Source of the DNA: Allochromatium humboldtianum
GTDB taxonomy: Bacteria; Pseudomonadota; Gammaproteobacteria; Chromatiales; Chromatiaceae
Assembly (NCBI RefSeq): GCF_013385175.1
Contig: NZ_JABZEO010000005.1
Span: 247,698-311,697 of the forward strand
Length of the DNA stretch: 64,000 nucleotides
Reading direction: 5' to 3'
Shown here: in pieces, positions 37,464-50,820 of the stretch
Position numbering within the stretch: position 1 is the stretch's first letter
Layout of the letters: each line of letters starts with the position of its first letter
Notes under the pieces: model-generated
Told to the model about the DNA's origin: nothing
The model's database searches: none
The model's input: the letters and a program-made list of their open reading frames with translations, nothing else
Translations under genes and position numbers: made by a program

Positions 37464-39127
37464 ATGGACGTGATCGGCGACTTGGTTTGGCTGCAAGACG
37501 CGCGAGGTCTCTGTCTCGACGCCAATCCGGCCTTTGAGCGTTTGACGGCGACCAAGCGCGTTCGGATCATCGGACAGCCTCTGGACAAGGTGCTCGGGCC
37601 AGCCTGGACGGCGGCGCTCTGGCAACCCGACTGGTCGAAGCTCCAAAGCGGCGAGATCTGCTCGCACGAGAGCCGGCTGACCATCGAGTCCGTGCCCTGC
37701 CTCTACGAGATCACCCATATCCCGCAGCGCGACCGCGACGGCGAACTCGTCCGGGTCCAGAGCCTCGCGCGCGATATCACCCAACACCATCAGCGGATCG
37801 AGCAGTCACTGCACGACAGCCGGCGCCAACTGGCCGACGTTATCGACTTCCTGCCCGATGCCCTGCTGGCCATCGACCGCGACAAGCGGGTCATCATTTG
37901 GAACAAGGCGATCGCCAAGATCACCGGCATCCCGCCGGAGGTCATGCTCGGGCAAGGCGACTACGCCTACACCGTCCCCTTCTATGGCGAGCGGCGCCCG
38001 CAGTTGATGGATCTGGTCTTCATGCCTGACGCCGAACTGGAGCGGCGCTATGCCAGCGTCACCCGCGAGGGCGACACCTTCACGGCCGAGGGGTTCTGCA
38101 ATGCGCTCCATGATGGTCGTGGCGCCTGGATCCTGGCCAGGGTCGCCCCGTTGCGCGACGCCGCCGGACAGGTCGTCGGCGCCATTGAGATCATCCGCGA
38201 CATCACCGAACGCAAGCAGGCCGATGAGGCGCTGCGTCGGAGTGAAGAAGTGCTCGCGCTCTTCATCCGCCATTCGCCGATCTACGCCTACATCAAGGAG
38301 GTGACGCCCACCCAGAGCCGCGTCCTGCAGGCGAGCGACAACTTCGAGCGGATGATCGGCATTCGCGGCTCGGACATGGCCGGCCGGTGCATGGACGAAC
38401 TCTTTCCGCCCGAGTTCGCCGCCAAGATCAGCGCCGACGACTGGCGCGTGGTCTCCAGCGGCGAGTTGCTCACGCTCGAAGAGGATCTCGACGGACGTCA
38501 TTACACCAGCCTCAAGTTTCCCATCGTCCAGGGAGGGCGCACGCTGCTCGCCGGCTACACCATCGACATCACCGAGCACAAGCGCCTGGAGGAGGATCTG
38601 CGTCAGCTCACGCGCCTCGATCCGCTCACGCAGCTCTTCAACCGGCGCTATTTCTTCACCCGGGCCGATCAGGAGTACCAGCGCTTCCGCCGCTACCATC
38701 ACCCCATGGCGCTGTGCATGATCGACATCGATCATTTCAAGCAGGTCAACGACCAATATGGCCATCTGATCGGTGACACAGTGTTGTGCGCCGTCGCCCA
38801 GACGCTGCATGACAATCTGCGTCAGGTCGACATCCTGGCCCGCTATGGCGGCGAGGAATTCGTGATCCTCCTGCCCGAGACCGACCGGCAGACGGCACGC
38901 GCCTCCGCCGAGCGATTGCGAGTGGCTGTCGCGAAACGACGCATCGAGACCCCGAGCGGTCCGGTCTCGGTGACGCTCTCGCTCGGCGTGGTGGCTGTCG
39001 ACGACGGACCGGCCATGACCCTCGAACGCCTGCTCGACGCCGCCGACCAGATGCTCTATCGCGCCAAGCAGGCCGGCCGTGATCGCGTCGAGATCCGGGA
39101 TCTCGGTCGTCCCCTGGAGTCCGGCGG

Positions 39128-39134
<7 letters not shown>
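37464..39134 (+). CDS. PAS-domain diguanylate cyclase (GGDEF)
   Basis: The 556-residue protein, counted from MDVIGDLVWLQDAR, has three PAS regions (about 1-110, 115-245 and 255-375). A GGDEF domain with an intact active site RYGGEEF (near 463) follows. RQVD placed just before it fits the RxxD inhibitory site for cyclic di-GMP feedback. There are no membrane segments. It should make cyclic di-GMP in response to a cytoplasmic PAS signal. Its end overlaps the next gene, a sensor kinase, by 7 bp, so the two are probably coupled. An earlier TTG start at 37389 is less likely. Confidence 0.87.
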
Positions 39135-43051
<3,917 letters not shown>

Positions 43052-43143
43052 GATCGGCTCCAGGACGCATTGCCGATCGGCCTGTCGGTCCCTATCTACA
43101 AGGCTCGCCTCAAGCCAATCCCGGATGATCCGCGAGGAACACG

Positions 43144-44226
43144 GTGAGCACTGATCTGACACAGGAACTCCAGGAGCGCGTGCGCGCGGCCCTGGCCGAC
43201 GCGACGCCGCTCAGACTGCTGGGGAACGATACCAAGTCGTTCATCGGTCGCGCGGGCGGCGGTGAGCCGCTCGGTCTGTCCGGGCATACAGGCATCCTCA
43301 ACTATCAGCCGAAAGAGCTGGTCGTCACCGCCCGTTGCGGGACGACGCTCGCGGAATTGGAAGCGACGCTGGCCGAGCAGGGCCAGATGCTGCCTTTCGA
43401 ACCACCCCATTTCACGGCGTCGGACGGACCGGACGCCACCCTGGGCGGAACCGTCGCCTGTGGTCTCTCGGGTCCGGCGCGGCCTTATTGGGGCGCGGCA
43501 CGCGATCTGGTGCTCGGCGCACGGATACTCACCGGGCGCGGCGAGGTGCTGCGGTTCGGCGGCGAGGTGATGAAGAACGTCGCCGGCTACGACGTCTCAC
43601 GGCTCATGGTCGGTGCACTGGGGACGCTCGGTATTCTGCTCGACGTCAGTCTCAAGGTGCTGCCGGTTCCGGCCGCGACCCGCACGCGGGTGCTGAGCTG
43701 CAACCAGGACGAGGCGCTGGAGCGGATGAACCGCTGGGGCGCCCGGCCCTGGCCGTTGAGCGCGACCTGTTTCGACGGCGAGCGGCTCTGGGTGCGTCTG
43801 TCCGGGACGGCTCAGGGTGTTGCGGAAGCGGCCGAGCAGATCGGCGGCGAGCCGGTCGCGGACGCCGAGGCCGAGGCATTCTGGCGTCGGTTGCGTGAAC
43901 AGGAATTCCCCTTTTTCAGCCAGGGCGAAGCTCCGCTCTGGCGTCTGTCGCTGCCCCAGGGCGCACCCGCCGTGCGTCTGGAGGGGCCGCAATGGATCGA
44001 ATGGAGCGGCTCGCAACGCTGGCTCAGGAGCGAGGCGTCGGAGGCGACCATCCGCGCCGAGGCCGAGCGGCTGGGCGGACAGGCCACGCGCTTTCGCGGT
44101 GGGGATCGCACGGGCGAGGTCTTCCATCCCCTGCCCGAGCCGCTGATGCAGCTACATCGACGGGTCAAGTCCGCCTTCGATCCGCATGGCCTGCTCAATC
44201 CGGGCCGTCTCTACGCCAATCTTTGA
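43144..44226 (+). CDS. glcE: Glycolate oxidase FAD-binding subunit GlcE
   Basis: The 360-residue protein begins at GTG after GAGGAA. An FAD-binding type 4 domain has GLSGHTGILNYQPKELVV, LGGTVACGLSGPARPYWGA and VMKNVAGYDVSRLMVGALG, all typical of GlcE. GlcDEF oxidises glycolate to glyoxylate at the membrane and matters for 2-phosphoglycolate salvage in autotrophs. glcD is not adjacent. It ends 17 bp before glcF. Confidence 0.93.
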   Translation: MSTDLTQELQERVRAALADATPLRLLGNDTKSFIGRAGGGEPLGLSGHTGILNYQPKELVVTARCGTTLAELEATLAEQGQMLPFEPPHFTASDGPDATLGGTVACGLSGPARPYWGAARDLVLGARILTGRGEVLRFGGEVMKNVAGYDVSRLMVGALGTLGILLDVSLKVLPVPAATRTRVLSCNQDEALERMNRWGARPWPLSATCFDGERLWVRLSGTAQGVAEAAEQIGGEPVADAEAEAFWRRLREQEFPFFSQGEAPLWRLSLPQGAPAVRLEGPQWIEWSGSQRWLRSEASEATIRAEAERLGGQATRFRGGDRTGEVFHPLPEPLMQLHRRVKSAFDPHGLLNPGRLYANL

Positions 44227-44243
44227 GCCACGAGAGGTCCGGC

Positions 44244-45470
44244 GTGCAAACCGAGATCCTGCCCGAATTCCTGAAGACTCCCGAAGGTCAGGAGGCCGAT
44301 GCCATCCTGCGGGCCTGCGTCCACTGCGGATTCTGTACCGCCACCTGTCCGACCTATCAGCTACTTGGTGACGAATTGGACGGTCCGCGCGGGCGGATCT
44401 ATCAGATCAAGCTGGTGCTGGAGGGACAGGCGCCGACGCGCGTCACTCAGACCCATCTCGACCGCTGTCTGACCTGTCGCGCTTGTGAGACCACCTGTCC
44501 CTCGGGTGTGCGCTATGCGCGTCTGGTCGACATCGGGCGGCATCATGTCGATGAACGGGTCGAGCGGCCCTGGAACGAACGCTGGTTGCGTCGGCTGCTG
44601 GTCGCGATCGTGCCCTACCCACGGCGTCTGGCGCCCGTGGTCCGGTTGGGACGTCTCATGCGTCCGTTGCTCCCGGCCGCCCTGCGCGCCAAACTGCCGA
44701 TACGTCAGGAGGCCGGTCACTGGCCGCCGCCCGCCGGTCGACGCCGGATGCTGGCGCTCGCCGGATGCGTGCAGTCGGTGGCCACGCCCCGCACCAATGC
44801 CGCCGCCGCGCGTCTGCTGTCGCGGCTCGGGATCGATCTGGTCGAGGCACCCAAGGCGGGGTGCTGCGGCGCGGTCGCCTATCATCTCGACGACCGCGAG
44901 GCGGGACTGTCGGCCATGCGGCGCAACATCGATGCCTGGTGGCCCGAGATCGAATCGGGTGCCGAGGCGATCCTGGTCAATGCCAGCGGCTGTGGCGCCA
45001 TGGTCAAGGAGTACGGCGAGCTTCTGGCGCACGACCCGAACTATGCCGATCGGGCGGCGCGTGTCTCAGCACTGGCGCGTGATCCGGTCGAGGTGTTGGG
45101 GGCGGAGGATCTTTCAGCACTTGGAATGCCGGGCGCTGGGCGTCGGGTTGCTTTTCACTCGCCATGCAGTCTTCAGCATGGTCAACGGCTCAAGCAGGTG
45201 GTCGAACCCATCCTGGAGCGTCTCGGCTTCGTCGTCACGGCGGTTCCGGATGCCCATCTCTGCTGCGGCTCGGCCGGAACCTATTCGATCACCCAGCCCG
45301 AACTCTCGACGCGACTGCGCGATAACAAGGTCGCGGCACTGGAATCGGACGCGCCCGAGATCATCGCCACGGCCAACATCGGCTGTCAGCTCCATCTGGC
45401 CGGCGGGGCGCGAACGCCCGTCGTGCATTGGCTCGAATTGCTCGACGAGGCGGTGGAGGTTCGACATTGA
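44244..45470 (+). CDS. glcF: Glycolate oxidase iron-sulfur subunit GlcF
   Basis: The 408-residue protein starts with GTG after GAGAGG. Two [4Fe-4S] motifs, CVHCGFCTATCPTY (near 30) and CLTCRACETTCPSG (near 80), precede two CCG domains (GCCGAVAYHL and CCGSAGTYSITQ). Length equals that of known GlcF. It passes electrons from GlcDE to quinone. A related but distinct protein is encoded at 61030-62352. Confidence 0.93.
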   Translation: MQTEILPEFLKTPEGQEADAILRACVHCGFCTATCPTYQLLGDELDGPRGRIYQIKLVLEGQAPTRVTQTHLDRCLTCRACETTCPSGVRYARLVDIGRHHVDERVERPWNERWLRRLLVAIVPYPRRLAPVVRLGRLMRPLLPAALRAKLPIRQEAGHWPPPAGRRRMLALAGCVQSVATPRTNAAAARLLSRLGIDLVEAPKAGCCGAVAYHLDDREAGLSAMRRNIDAWWPEIESGAEAILVNASGCGAMVKEYGELLAHDPNYADRAARVSALARDPVEVLGAEDLSALGMPGAGRRVAFHSPCSLQHGQRLKQVVEPILERLGFVVTAVPDAHLCCGSAGTYSITQPELSTRLRDNKVAALESDAPEIIATANIGCQLHLAGGARTPVVHWLELLDEAVEVRH

Positions 45471-45502
45471 CTACAGAAGACATTGTACGAGATGGCTTCA
45501 GA

Positions 45503-45524
45503 TGCCCGCCGTTCGAGACGGGCA
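45503..45524. terminator. Possible terminator between glcF and the 45.5-kb gene
   Basis: TGCCCG and CGGGCA form a short stem around a 10-base loop within the 66-bp convergent gap. No T-run on either strand; weak. Confidence 0.3.
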
Positions 45525-45536
45525 CCTGGGTCGAGG

Positions 45537-45968
45537 TCAGTTGGTCGTGGTCGCGGTCTCGGTTGGAGTGTCCGTCGTCGCCGCCTCAGGTTTGACATCT
45601 GCCGCGACCGTTTCGGGTTTGGCGTCTGCCTTCATCGTCTCGGGCTTGACGTCCGCTGTGACCGTCTCAGGTTTGACCTCTGCGGTCACGGTCTCTGGTT
45701 TTGTGTCGACCGGCGTATCGGCCTTGGCCTGGATCTCGGCCGCGTCTTTCTTGCGTGGCTTGGACAGACGGCAGTGGCTCGATACCTGGATGCCGTCCTT
45801 GCGGGTATAGCCGTCCATCCAGCGACAGTTCTCATTGGTCACGCAGACGTCCTGTGCCAGTCCCTTGCACTCGGAAGCGCCCATGGCGGGTTGCCAGGTC
45901 AGGGCGAGCAGCGGAAGCGCGGCAGTCAGCAGAGCGGGTTGGGCAATCAGGGGCCGTGATCTGTGCAT
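45537..45968 (-). CDS. Secreted small protein with KPETVTA repeats
   Basis: I do not recognise this 143-residue protein. It has a signal peptide (ALLTAALPLLALTWQPAMGA, cleavage near residue 31), then a 45-residue region with four cysteines (CKGLAQDVC ... NCRWMDG ... HCRL), likely two disulfides. A C-terminal tail of five or more copies of KPET(V/M)TADV-type 9-residue units and a Thr-rich end follow. It is probably periplasmic or cell-surface. The repeats appear in DNA as approximate 27-bp units, so length is likely to vary between strains. It is convergent with glcF. Confidence 0.7.
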   Translation of the reverse strand: MHRSRPLIAQPALLTAALPLLALTWQPAMGASECKGLAQDVCVTNENCRWMDGYTRKDGIQVSSHCRLSKPRKKDAAEIQAKADTPVDTKPETVTAEVKPETVTADVKPETMKADAKPETVAADVKPEAATTDTPTETATTTN

Positions 45969-46280
45969 CGTTGAGTCTCCCTTCGAACCGTGGTCTTTGC
46001 CGTGCCGGAAAGGTCTTGATTGAAGCTCGATTCGTGATTGATGCGATGCAGGCTCGGAACCGATTCGAATACCGTTTCAGGGGCGAATGCTTGCTTTTAC
46101 AGTCTTTGTGGAGTTTTAGCGGAATTCGCAAAACAGAATGTGCTGCAAGCGGGTGGCGTCACGTTTTTATCGTGTATGACGCTGGCGCATTTATACAATG
46201 AATTTTACACATCAGGCAAGGTTTTCGAGGTAAAAAGCACGTCTGTCGCTTGATTCGAGCATTTCGACGTGTATGGAAGG
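45969..46280. other. AT-rich intergenic region without convincing gene
   Basis: This 312-bp stretch is clearly richer in A+T than its surroundings. It holds an inverted repeat GCGTCA (46156-46161) / TGACGC (46177-46182) with nested CACG/CGTG arms around TTTTTAT. A 71-codon plus-strand frame (46038-46253) has no ribosome binding site and no domain features. Promoters for the secreted protein on the minus strand are likely here but no single pair stands out. Confidence 0.5.
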
Positions 46281-46892
46281 CTATCGCCCGGCGGCGATCC
46301 GGGTATAGGTCATGTGCAGTTCGTGGAGACGGGGTTCCAGCGCCGCGCGCTCGCCGCTGTTGTCGATGAGATCGTCGGCGCGGGCGTTGCGCTCCTGGCG
46401 TGGGATCTGGCTGGCGATGATGCGCCGCACCTCGGCTTCGGACAGACCGCTACGCTGCATGACGCGCGCGATCTGGACCGACTCGGGCACGTCGACCACC
46501 AGCACGCGATCGGCATGACGCTCCTGCCCGGTCTCGAACAGCAGCGGGATCACCAGCACGGCATATTCGGTCTGGAGTCCGGCCAGCCGTTCGAGCATGG
46601 TCGCTTCGATGAGCGGATGGAGGATGGATTCGAGCCGGGCGCGTGCGCTCGGGTCAGCGAAGACGATCCGGCGCAGCCGCGTTCGATCGAGCGTGCCGTC
46701 GGCGAGCCGGATGTCCGGCCCAAAAGCGGCGGTGATGGGTTCCAGGGCCGCGCCGTCACGCGCCGTCAGCGCCCGCGAGATCTCATCGGTGTCGATGACC
46801 CCGGCCCCCAGCTCGGCGAGCCGGTCGGCCACCGTGGTCTTGCCACTGCCGATGCCGCCGGTCAGGGCGACGACCAGACCTACACCGCTCAC
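46281..46892 (-). CDS. coaE: Dephospho-CoA kinase CoaE
   Basis: The 203-residue kinase phosphorylates dephospho-CoA in the last step of coenzyme A synthesis. It has the P-loop VVALTGGIGSGKTTVADRLA, then VIDTDEISRAL, and HPLIEATM in the substrate lid. The GTG start shares GTGA with the end of pilD, so translation is coupled. pilD-coaE linkage is common in gammaproteobacteria. Confidence 0.95.
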   Translation of the reverse strand: MSGVGLVVALTGGIGSGKTTVADRLAELGAGVIDTDEISRALTARDGAALEPITAAFGPDIRLADGTLDRTRLRRIVFADPSARARLESILHPLIEATMLERLAGLQTEYAVLVIPLLFETGQERHADRVLVVDVPESVQIARVMQRSGLSEAEVRRIIASQIPRQERNARADDLIDNSGERAALEPRLHELHMTYTRIAAGR

Positions 46893-47791
46893 GCCAGCCC
46901 GCTCAGACGCAGATAGGCGCCATTGATCGTCTCGCCCCAGATCAGACTGATCCAGCCGGCGGCGGCCAGATAGGGACCGAAAGGCAGCGGCTTGCCCGAC
47001 TCGTGCCGGCCGCTCAGGATCAGCCCGACCCCGACCAGAGCGCCGACCAGCGCCGAGAGCAGGATGATCTGCGGCAGCGCCGACCAGCCGAGCCAGGCTC
47101 CGAGCAGCGCCAGCAGCTTGAAGTCGCCATAGCCCATGCCCTCCTTGCCGGTGGCGAGCCGGAACAACTGGAAGACGACCCACAGACTCAGATAGCCGGC
47201 GACGGCGCCGATGATGGCGCTCTGGCTGTCGGTGAAGAGCCCGAACAGACTCAGGAACAGCCCCAGCCACAGGAAGGGCAAGGTGATACTGTCGGGCAGG
47301 AGCTGGGTGTCGAGATCGATGACGGCGAGCGCAATCAGCGACCAGGTCAGGAGCAGTGCAGCCGCCGCCTGCCAGGTCGGACCGAACTGAACCACCACGA
47401 TCAGGGTCAGGAGTGCCGTGAAGGCTTCGACGAGCGGATAGCGCAGGCTGATCCGTGTCTTGCACTCCGAACAGCGTCCACGCAGCCACAGATAGCTCAG
47501 GACCGGGATATTCTCGTGGACGCGAATCCGATGCCCGCAGCTCGGACAGGTCGAGGCCGGTTTCGACAGACTGAGCGGCGGCTCATCGGTCTCCGGCGCC
47601 GTCCCGTCCGGACTCAGGAGTTCGGCGCAATCGCGTCGCCAGCCGGCTTCCATCATGCGCGGCAGACGCAGGATGACGACGTTGAGAAAGCTGCCGAGGA
47701 TGAGTCCGAGCAGCACGGCGCTCGTATACAAGAGCCAGGGGTTCGTCTGGAGCAGTTCCAGCCAGGCGGGTGTGGACATGGTGTTTGGCAA
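46889..47791 (-). CDS. pilD: Prepilin peptidase/N-methyltransferase PilD
   Basis: The 300-residue inner-membrane protease cleaves and N-methylates type IV prepilins. The paired zinc-type cysteines are CPSCGH and CSECKT (near 86 and 112). Aspartates of the active site lie in VIDLDTQLLPD and GMGYGDFKLLALLG (the GxGD motif). About eight membrane segments are present. A second start lies at MSTPAWLELL. It lies 15 bp after pilC. Confidence 0.95.
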   Translation of the reverse strand: MPNTMSTPAWLELLQTNPWLLYTSAVLLGLILGSFLNVVILRLPRMMEAGWRRDCAELLSPDGTAPETDEPPLSLSKPASTCPSCGHRIRVHENIPVLSYLWLRGRCSECKTRISLRYPLVEAFTALLTLIVVVQFGPTWQAAAALLLTWSLIALAVIDLDTQLLPDSITLPFLWLGLFLSLFGLFTDSQSAIIGAVAGYLSLWVVFQLFRLATGKEGMGYGDFKLLALLGAWLGWSALPQIILLSALVGALVGVGLILSGRHESGKPLPFGPYLAAAGWISLIWGETINGAYLRLSGLA

Positions 47792-47806
47792 GGCTCCTGA
47801 AACGGC

Positions 47807-49057
47807 TTAGACGACAGCGGCCAGCTTGAAGATCGGCAGATACATGGCCACCACCAGACTTCCGACCAGACCGCCGATGACGACCATGATCATGGGTTCC
47901 AGCAGACTGCTCAGACTGTCGACCGCGTTGTCGACCTGTTCCTCGTAGAAGTCGGCGACCTTGCCCAGCATGTCGTCGAGCGCGCCCGACTCCTCGCCGA
48001 TCGCGGTCATCTGGATGACCATGTGCGGAAAGAGATCGCGCTGGCGCATGGCCAGTTGCAGCGACTGACCCGTGGCGACCTCTTCGCGCATCTTCATCAC
48101 CGCGTCCTGATAGACGACGTTGCCGGTCGCGCCCGAGACCGATTGCAGCGCCTCGACCAGGGGCACACCGGCGGCGAACATGGTCGAGAGCGTGCGCGCA
48201 AAGCGGGCGATGGCCGCCTTGTTCAGGATGGCGCCGATGATCGGGATCTTGAGGCTGGCACGGTCGATCATCTCGCGAAAGGCGCGCGAGCGCTTGAAGA
48301 CATAGGCGATGGCATAGACGAGCGCTCCGACGCCGCCGAAGAAGGCCCACCACCACTCACGGATCAAATCCGAGAGCCCGATGACCATGAGCGTGAAGGC
48401 CGGCAGATCCGCGCCGAAACTCGAGAACAGTTCCTTGAACTGCGGGATGACGAACAGCAGGATGACGACCGTGACGACCACGGCCACCACGATGACGGCG
48501 GCCGGATAGAAGAGCGCCTTCTTGATCTTGCCCTTGATCGACTCGGTCTTCTCCTTGTAGGTCGCGATCTTGTCGAGCAGCACGTCGAGCACACCGGCCT
48601 GCTCGCCGGCCGCGACCAGACTGCACACCAGATCGTCGAAATAGAGCGGATGCTTGGCCATGGCGATCGACATCGCCGTGCCGCTCTCGATGTCCTGCTT
48701 GATGGCGAGGATGATGTCCTGCATCGCCGGGTTCTCGTGTCCGCGTCCGACGATGTCGAAGGCCTGCACCAGGGGCACGCCCGCCGACATCATGGTGGCG
48801 AGCTGACGGGTGAAGATCGAGAGATCCTGCCCCGTGATCTTCTTCTTGCCGCCGCCGAACAGCGGCTTGGGCTTGGCCTTGACCTTGGTCGGGTTGACGC
48901 CCTGGCGGCGCAGATCGGCGCGCACCGCATTGATGTTGGCGGCCCGCGACTCACCCTTGACCCGCGACCCGCGCCGGTCGGTGCCCTCCCAGGTGAAGAC
49001 CTTGGCTTCCTCTGTTTTGGGCTTCGGTTTGACCTTGCTTGCTGTGGCGAGTGCCAT
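47807..49057 (-). CDS. pilC: Type IV pilus inner-membrane platform protein PilC
   Basis: The 416-residue protein contains two T2SSF domains (about 80-205 and 285-405). Phe/Arg-rich IFTRQLATMMSAGVPLVQAF and its later copy FARTLSTMFAAGVPLVEAL mark the repeats, and three membrane helices are seen. It anchors the assembly ATPase PilB to the pilus base. It lies 21 bp after pilB. Confidence 0.95.
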   Translation of the reverse strand: MALATASKVKPKPKTEEAKVFTWEGTDRRGSRVKGESRAANINAVRADLRRQGVNPTKVKAKPKPLFGGGKKKITGQDLSIFTRQLATMMSAGVPLVQAFDIVGRGHENPAMQDIILAIKQDIESGTAMSIAMAKHPLYFDDLVCSLVAAGEQAGVLDVLLDKIATYKEKTESIKGKIKKALFYPAAVIVVAVVVTVVILLFVIPQFKELFSSFGADLPAFTLMVIGLSDLIREWWWAFFGGVGALVYAIAYVFKRSRAFREMIDRASLKIPIIGAILNKAAIARFARTLSTMFAAGVPLVEALQSVSGATGNVVYQDAVMKMREEVATGQSLQLAMRQRDLFPHMVIQMTAIGEESGALDDMLGKVADFYEEQVDNAVDSLSSLLEPMIMVVIGGLVGSLVVAMYLPIFKLAAVV

Positions 49058-49078
49058 GATGGTGCGCTCCGTGGAAGG

Positions 49079-50794
49079 TTATTCCGTCGTGACCCGGTTG
49101 ACTTCTTCCAGGCTGATGAGTCCGGCCTTGACCTTGCGCAGTCCGGAGGCGCGCAGATCGGCGATCCCCTCGCGTCGGGCCTGTGCGGCCAGTTGCATGG
49201 CGTTTCCGCCCTCCAGGATCAGACTCGAGGTCTCCTCCGAGATCGGCATCACCTGGAAGATACCGACACGCCCGCGATAGCCCTTGTTGCACTTGTCGCA
49301 CCCGACGGGACCATAGATGGTCAGACCCTCGTCGATCTCCTGTTCGGTGAAGCCCTCTTCCAGCAACGCCGCGCGCGGCAGATCCACCTTTTCACGGCAG
49401 TGCACGCACAGTCGCCGTGCCAGACGCTGAGCCATGATCAGCAGCACCGAAGAGGCGATGTTGAACGGCGGCACGCCCATGTTGGCCAGACGGGTCAGGG
49501 TCTGGGGCGCGTCGTTGGTGTGCAGGGTCGAGAGCACCAGGTGTCCGGTCTGGGCGGCCTTGACCGCGATCTCGGCCGTCTCCAGGTCGCGGATCTCGCC
49601 GACCATGATGATGTCCGGATCCTGGCGCAGGAAGGCGCGCAACGCGGCGGCGAAGGTCAGGCCGCTCTTGGGGTTGAGGTTGACCTGATTGATGCCGGGC
49701 ACCTGGATCTCGACCGGATCCTCGACCGTGGAGATGTTGATCTCGGGGTCGTTGAGGATGTTGAGCGCGGTGTAGAGCGAGACCGTCTTGCCCGAGCCGG
49801 TCGGCCCTGTCACCAGGATCATGCCATAGGGTTTCTTGATGGCCTTGAGAAAGTTGTCGCGCTGTTCGGGTTCGAAGCCGAGTGCGTCGATGCCGACCTG
49901 GGCCGAGCTGGAATCGAGGATCCGCAGCACGATCTTCTCGCCATAGATGGTCGGCAGCGTATTGACGCGAAAATCGATGTCGCGATTGCGGCTGAGCTTG
50001 AGCTTGATGCGTCCGTCCTGGGGCACGCGCCGCTCGGCGATGTTCATGCGCGACATGACCTTCAGACGCGAGGTCAGCCGATTGGCGATGTTGAGCGGCG
50101 GACTGGCGACCTCGCGCAGCAGACCGTCCTGACGGAAGCGGATGCGGAAGAATTTCTCGAACGGCTCGAAATGGATGTCCGAAGCTCCAGAACTGATGGC
50201 ATCGACCAGGATCTTGTTGACGTAGCGCACGATCGGCGCTTCATCGATGGCTGCTTCCAGGTTCTCGGTGTCTTCTTCCTCGCCGCCCTCGACCTCCAGC
50301 TTTTCCAGGTCGGCGTCGGCGAAGTCGCCGACGGTGCTCGTATCCTGGGCCTGGATCGCCTTATGGATGGCCGCGCCGAGCTTGCCGTCCTCGACCAGGA
50401 TGGGATCGGTGGCCAATCCGGTGTGAAAGCGGATCTCTTCGAGCGCCTGATCGTTGGTGGGGTCGGAGATCGCCAGAAAGAGCCGGTTGCCGCGCCGCAT
50501 GAGCGGCAGTGCGCGATGCTTGGTGATCAGGCGCTCTTCGACCAGATTGGGCGGCAGATTCGAGATATCGAAGGCCTCCAGGTCGAGCAGGGGAACGCCG
50601 AACTCCTGCGAGGCCACGATGGCGATGCGGCGGCTGTCGAGGATCTTCTCCTCGACCAGATGCTGCACGAAAGTCCGTCCCTTGGACCGCGCATCCTGAT
50701 AGGCCGCCTGCATCTGGGACTCGGAGATGAGCTGGTCCTTGACTAGTCGCCAGGCTAGTCCGGAGGGTTTGAGCATGGCTTGATCCTTCGGCAT
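49079..50794 (-). CDS. pilB: Type IV pilus assembly ATPase PilB
   Basis: The 571-residue ATPase starts at MPKDQAMLKPSG after AAGGGG. An N-terminal MshEN-type region (about 20-165; typically a cyclic di-GMP-binding fold in this family) precedes the motor with Walker A VTGPTGSGKTVSLYTAL, Walker B VGEIRDLETAEIAVKAAQTG and a tetracysteine zinc site CVHCREK/CDKCNKGY. It drives pilus extension. No pilA pilin gene is adjacent. Confidence 0.95.
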   Translation of the reverse strand: MPKDQAMLKPSGLAWRLVKDQLISESQMQAAYQDARSKGRTFVQHLVEEKILDSRRIAIVASQEFGVPLLDLEAFDISNLPPNLVEERLITKHRALPLMRRGNRLFLAISDPTNDQALEEIRFHTGLATDPILVEDGKLGAAIHKAIQAQDTSTVGDFADADLEKLEVEGGEEEDTENLEAAIDEAPIVRYVNKILVDAISSGASDIHFEPFEKFFRIRFRQDGLLREVASPPLNIANRLTSRLKVMSRMNIAERRVPQDGRIKLKLSRNRDIDFRVNTLPTIYGEKIVLRILDSSSAQVGIDALGFEPEQRDNFLKAIKKPYGMILVTGPTGSGKTVSLYTALNILNDPEINISTVEDPVEIQVPGINQVNLNPKSGLTFAAALRAFLRQDPDIIMVGEIRDLETAEIAVKAAQTGHLVLSTLHTNDAPQTLTRLANMGVPPFNIASSVLLIMAQRLARRLCVHCREKVDLPRAALLEEGFTEQEIDEGLTIYGPVGCDKCNKGYRGRVGIFQVMPISEETSSLILEGGNAMQLAAQARREGIADLRASGLRKVKAGLISLEEVNRVTTE

Positions 50795-50820
50795 CGGCGG
50801 CCCCTTATGGCGCGTATCCG

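Noticed and set aside
46038..46253. 71-codon plus-strand frame in the AT-rich gap
   Set aside because: No ribosome binding site, no signal or domain, and it lies in a probable promoter region.
48023..50746. A 907-codon plus-strand frame
   Set aside because: It is antisense to pilC and pilB, with Asp/His/Arg-rich composition typical of shadows.
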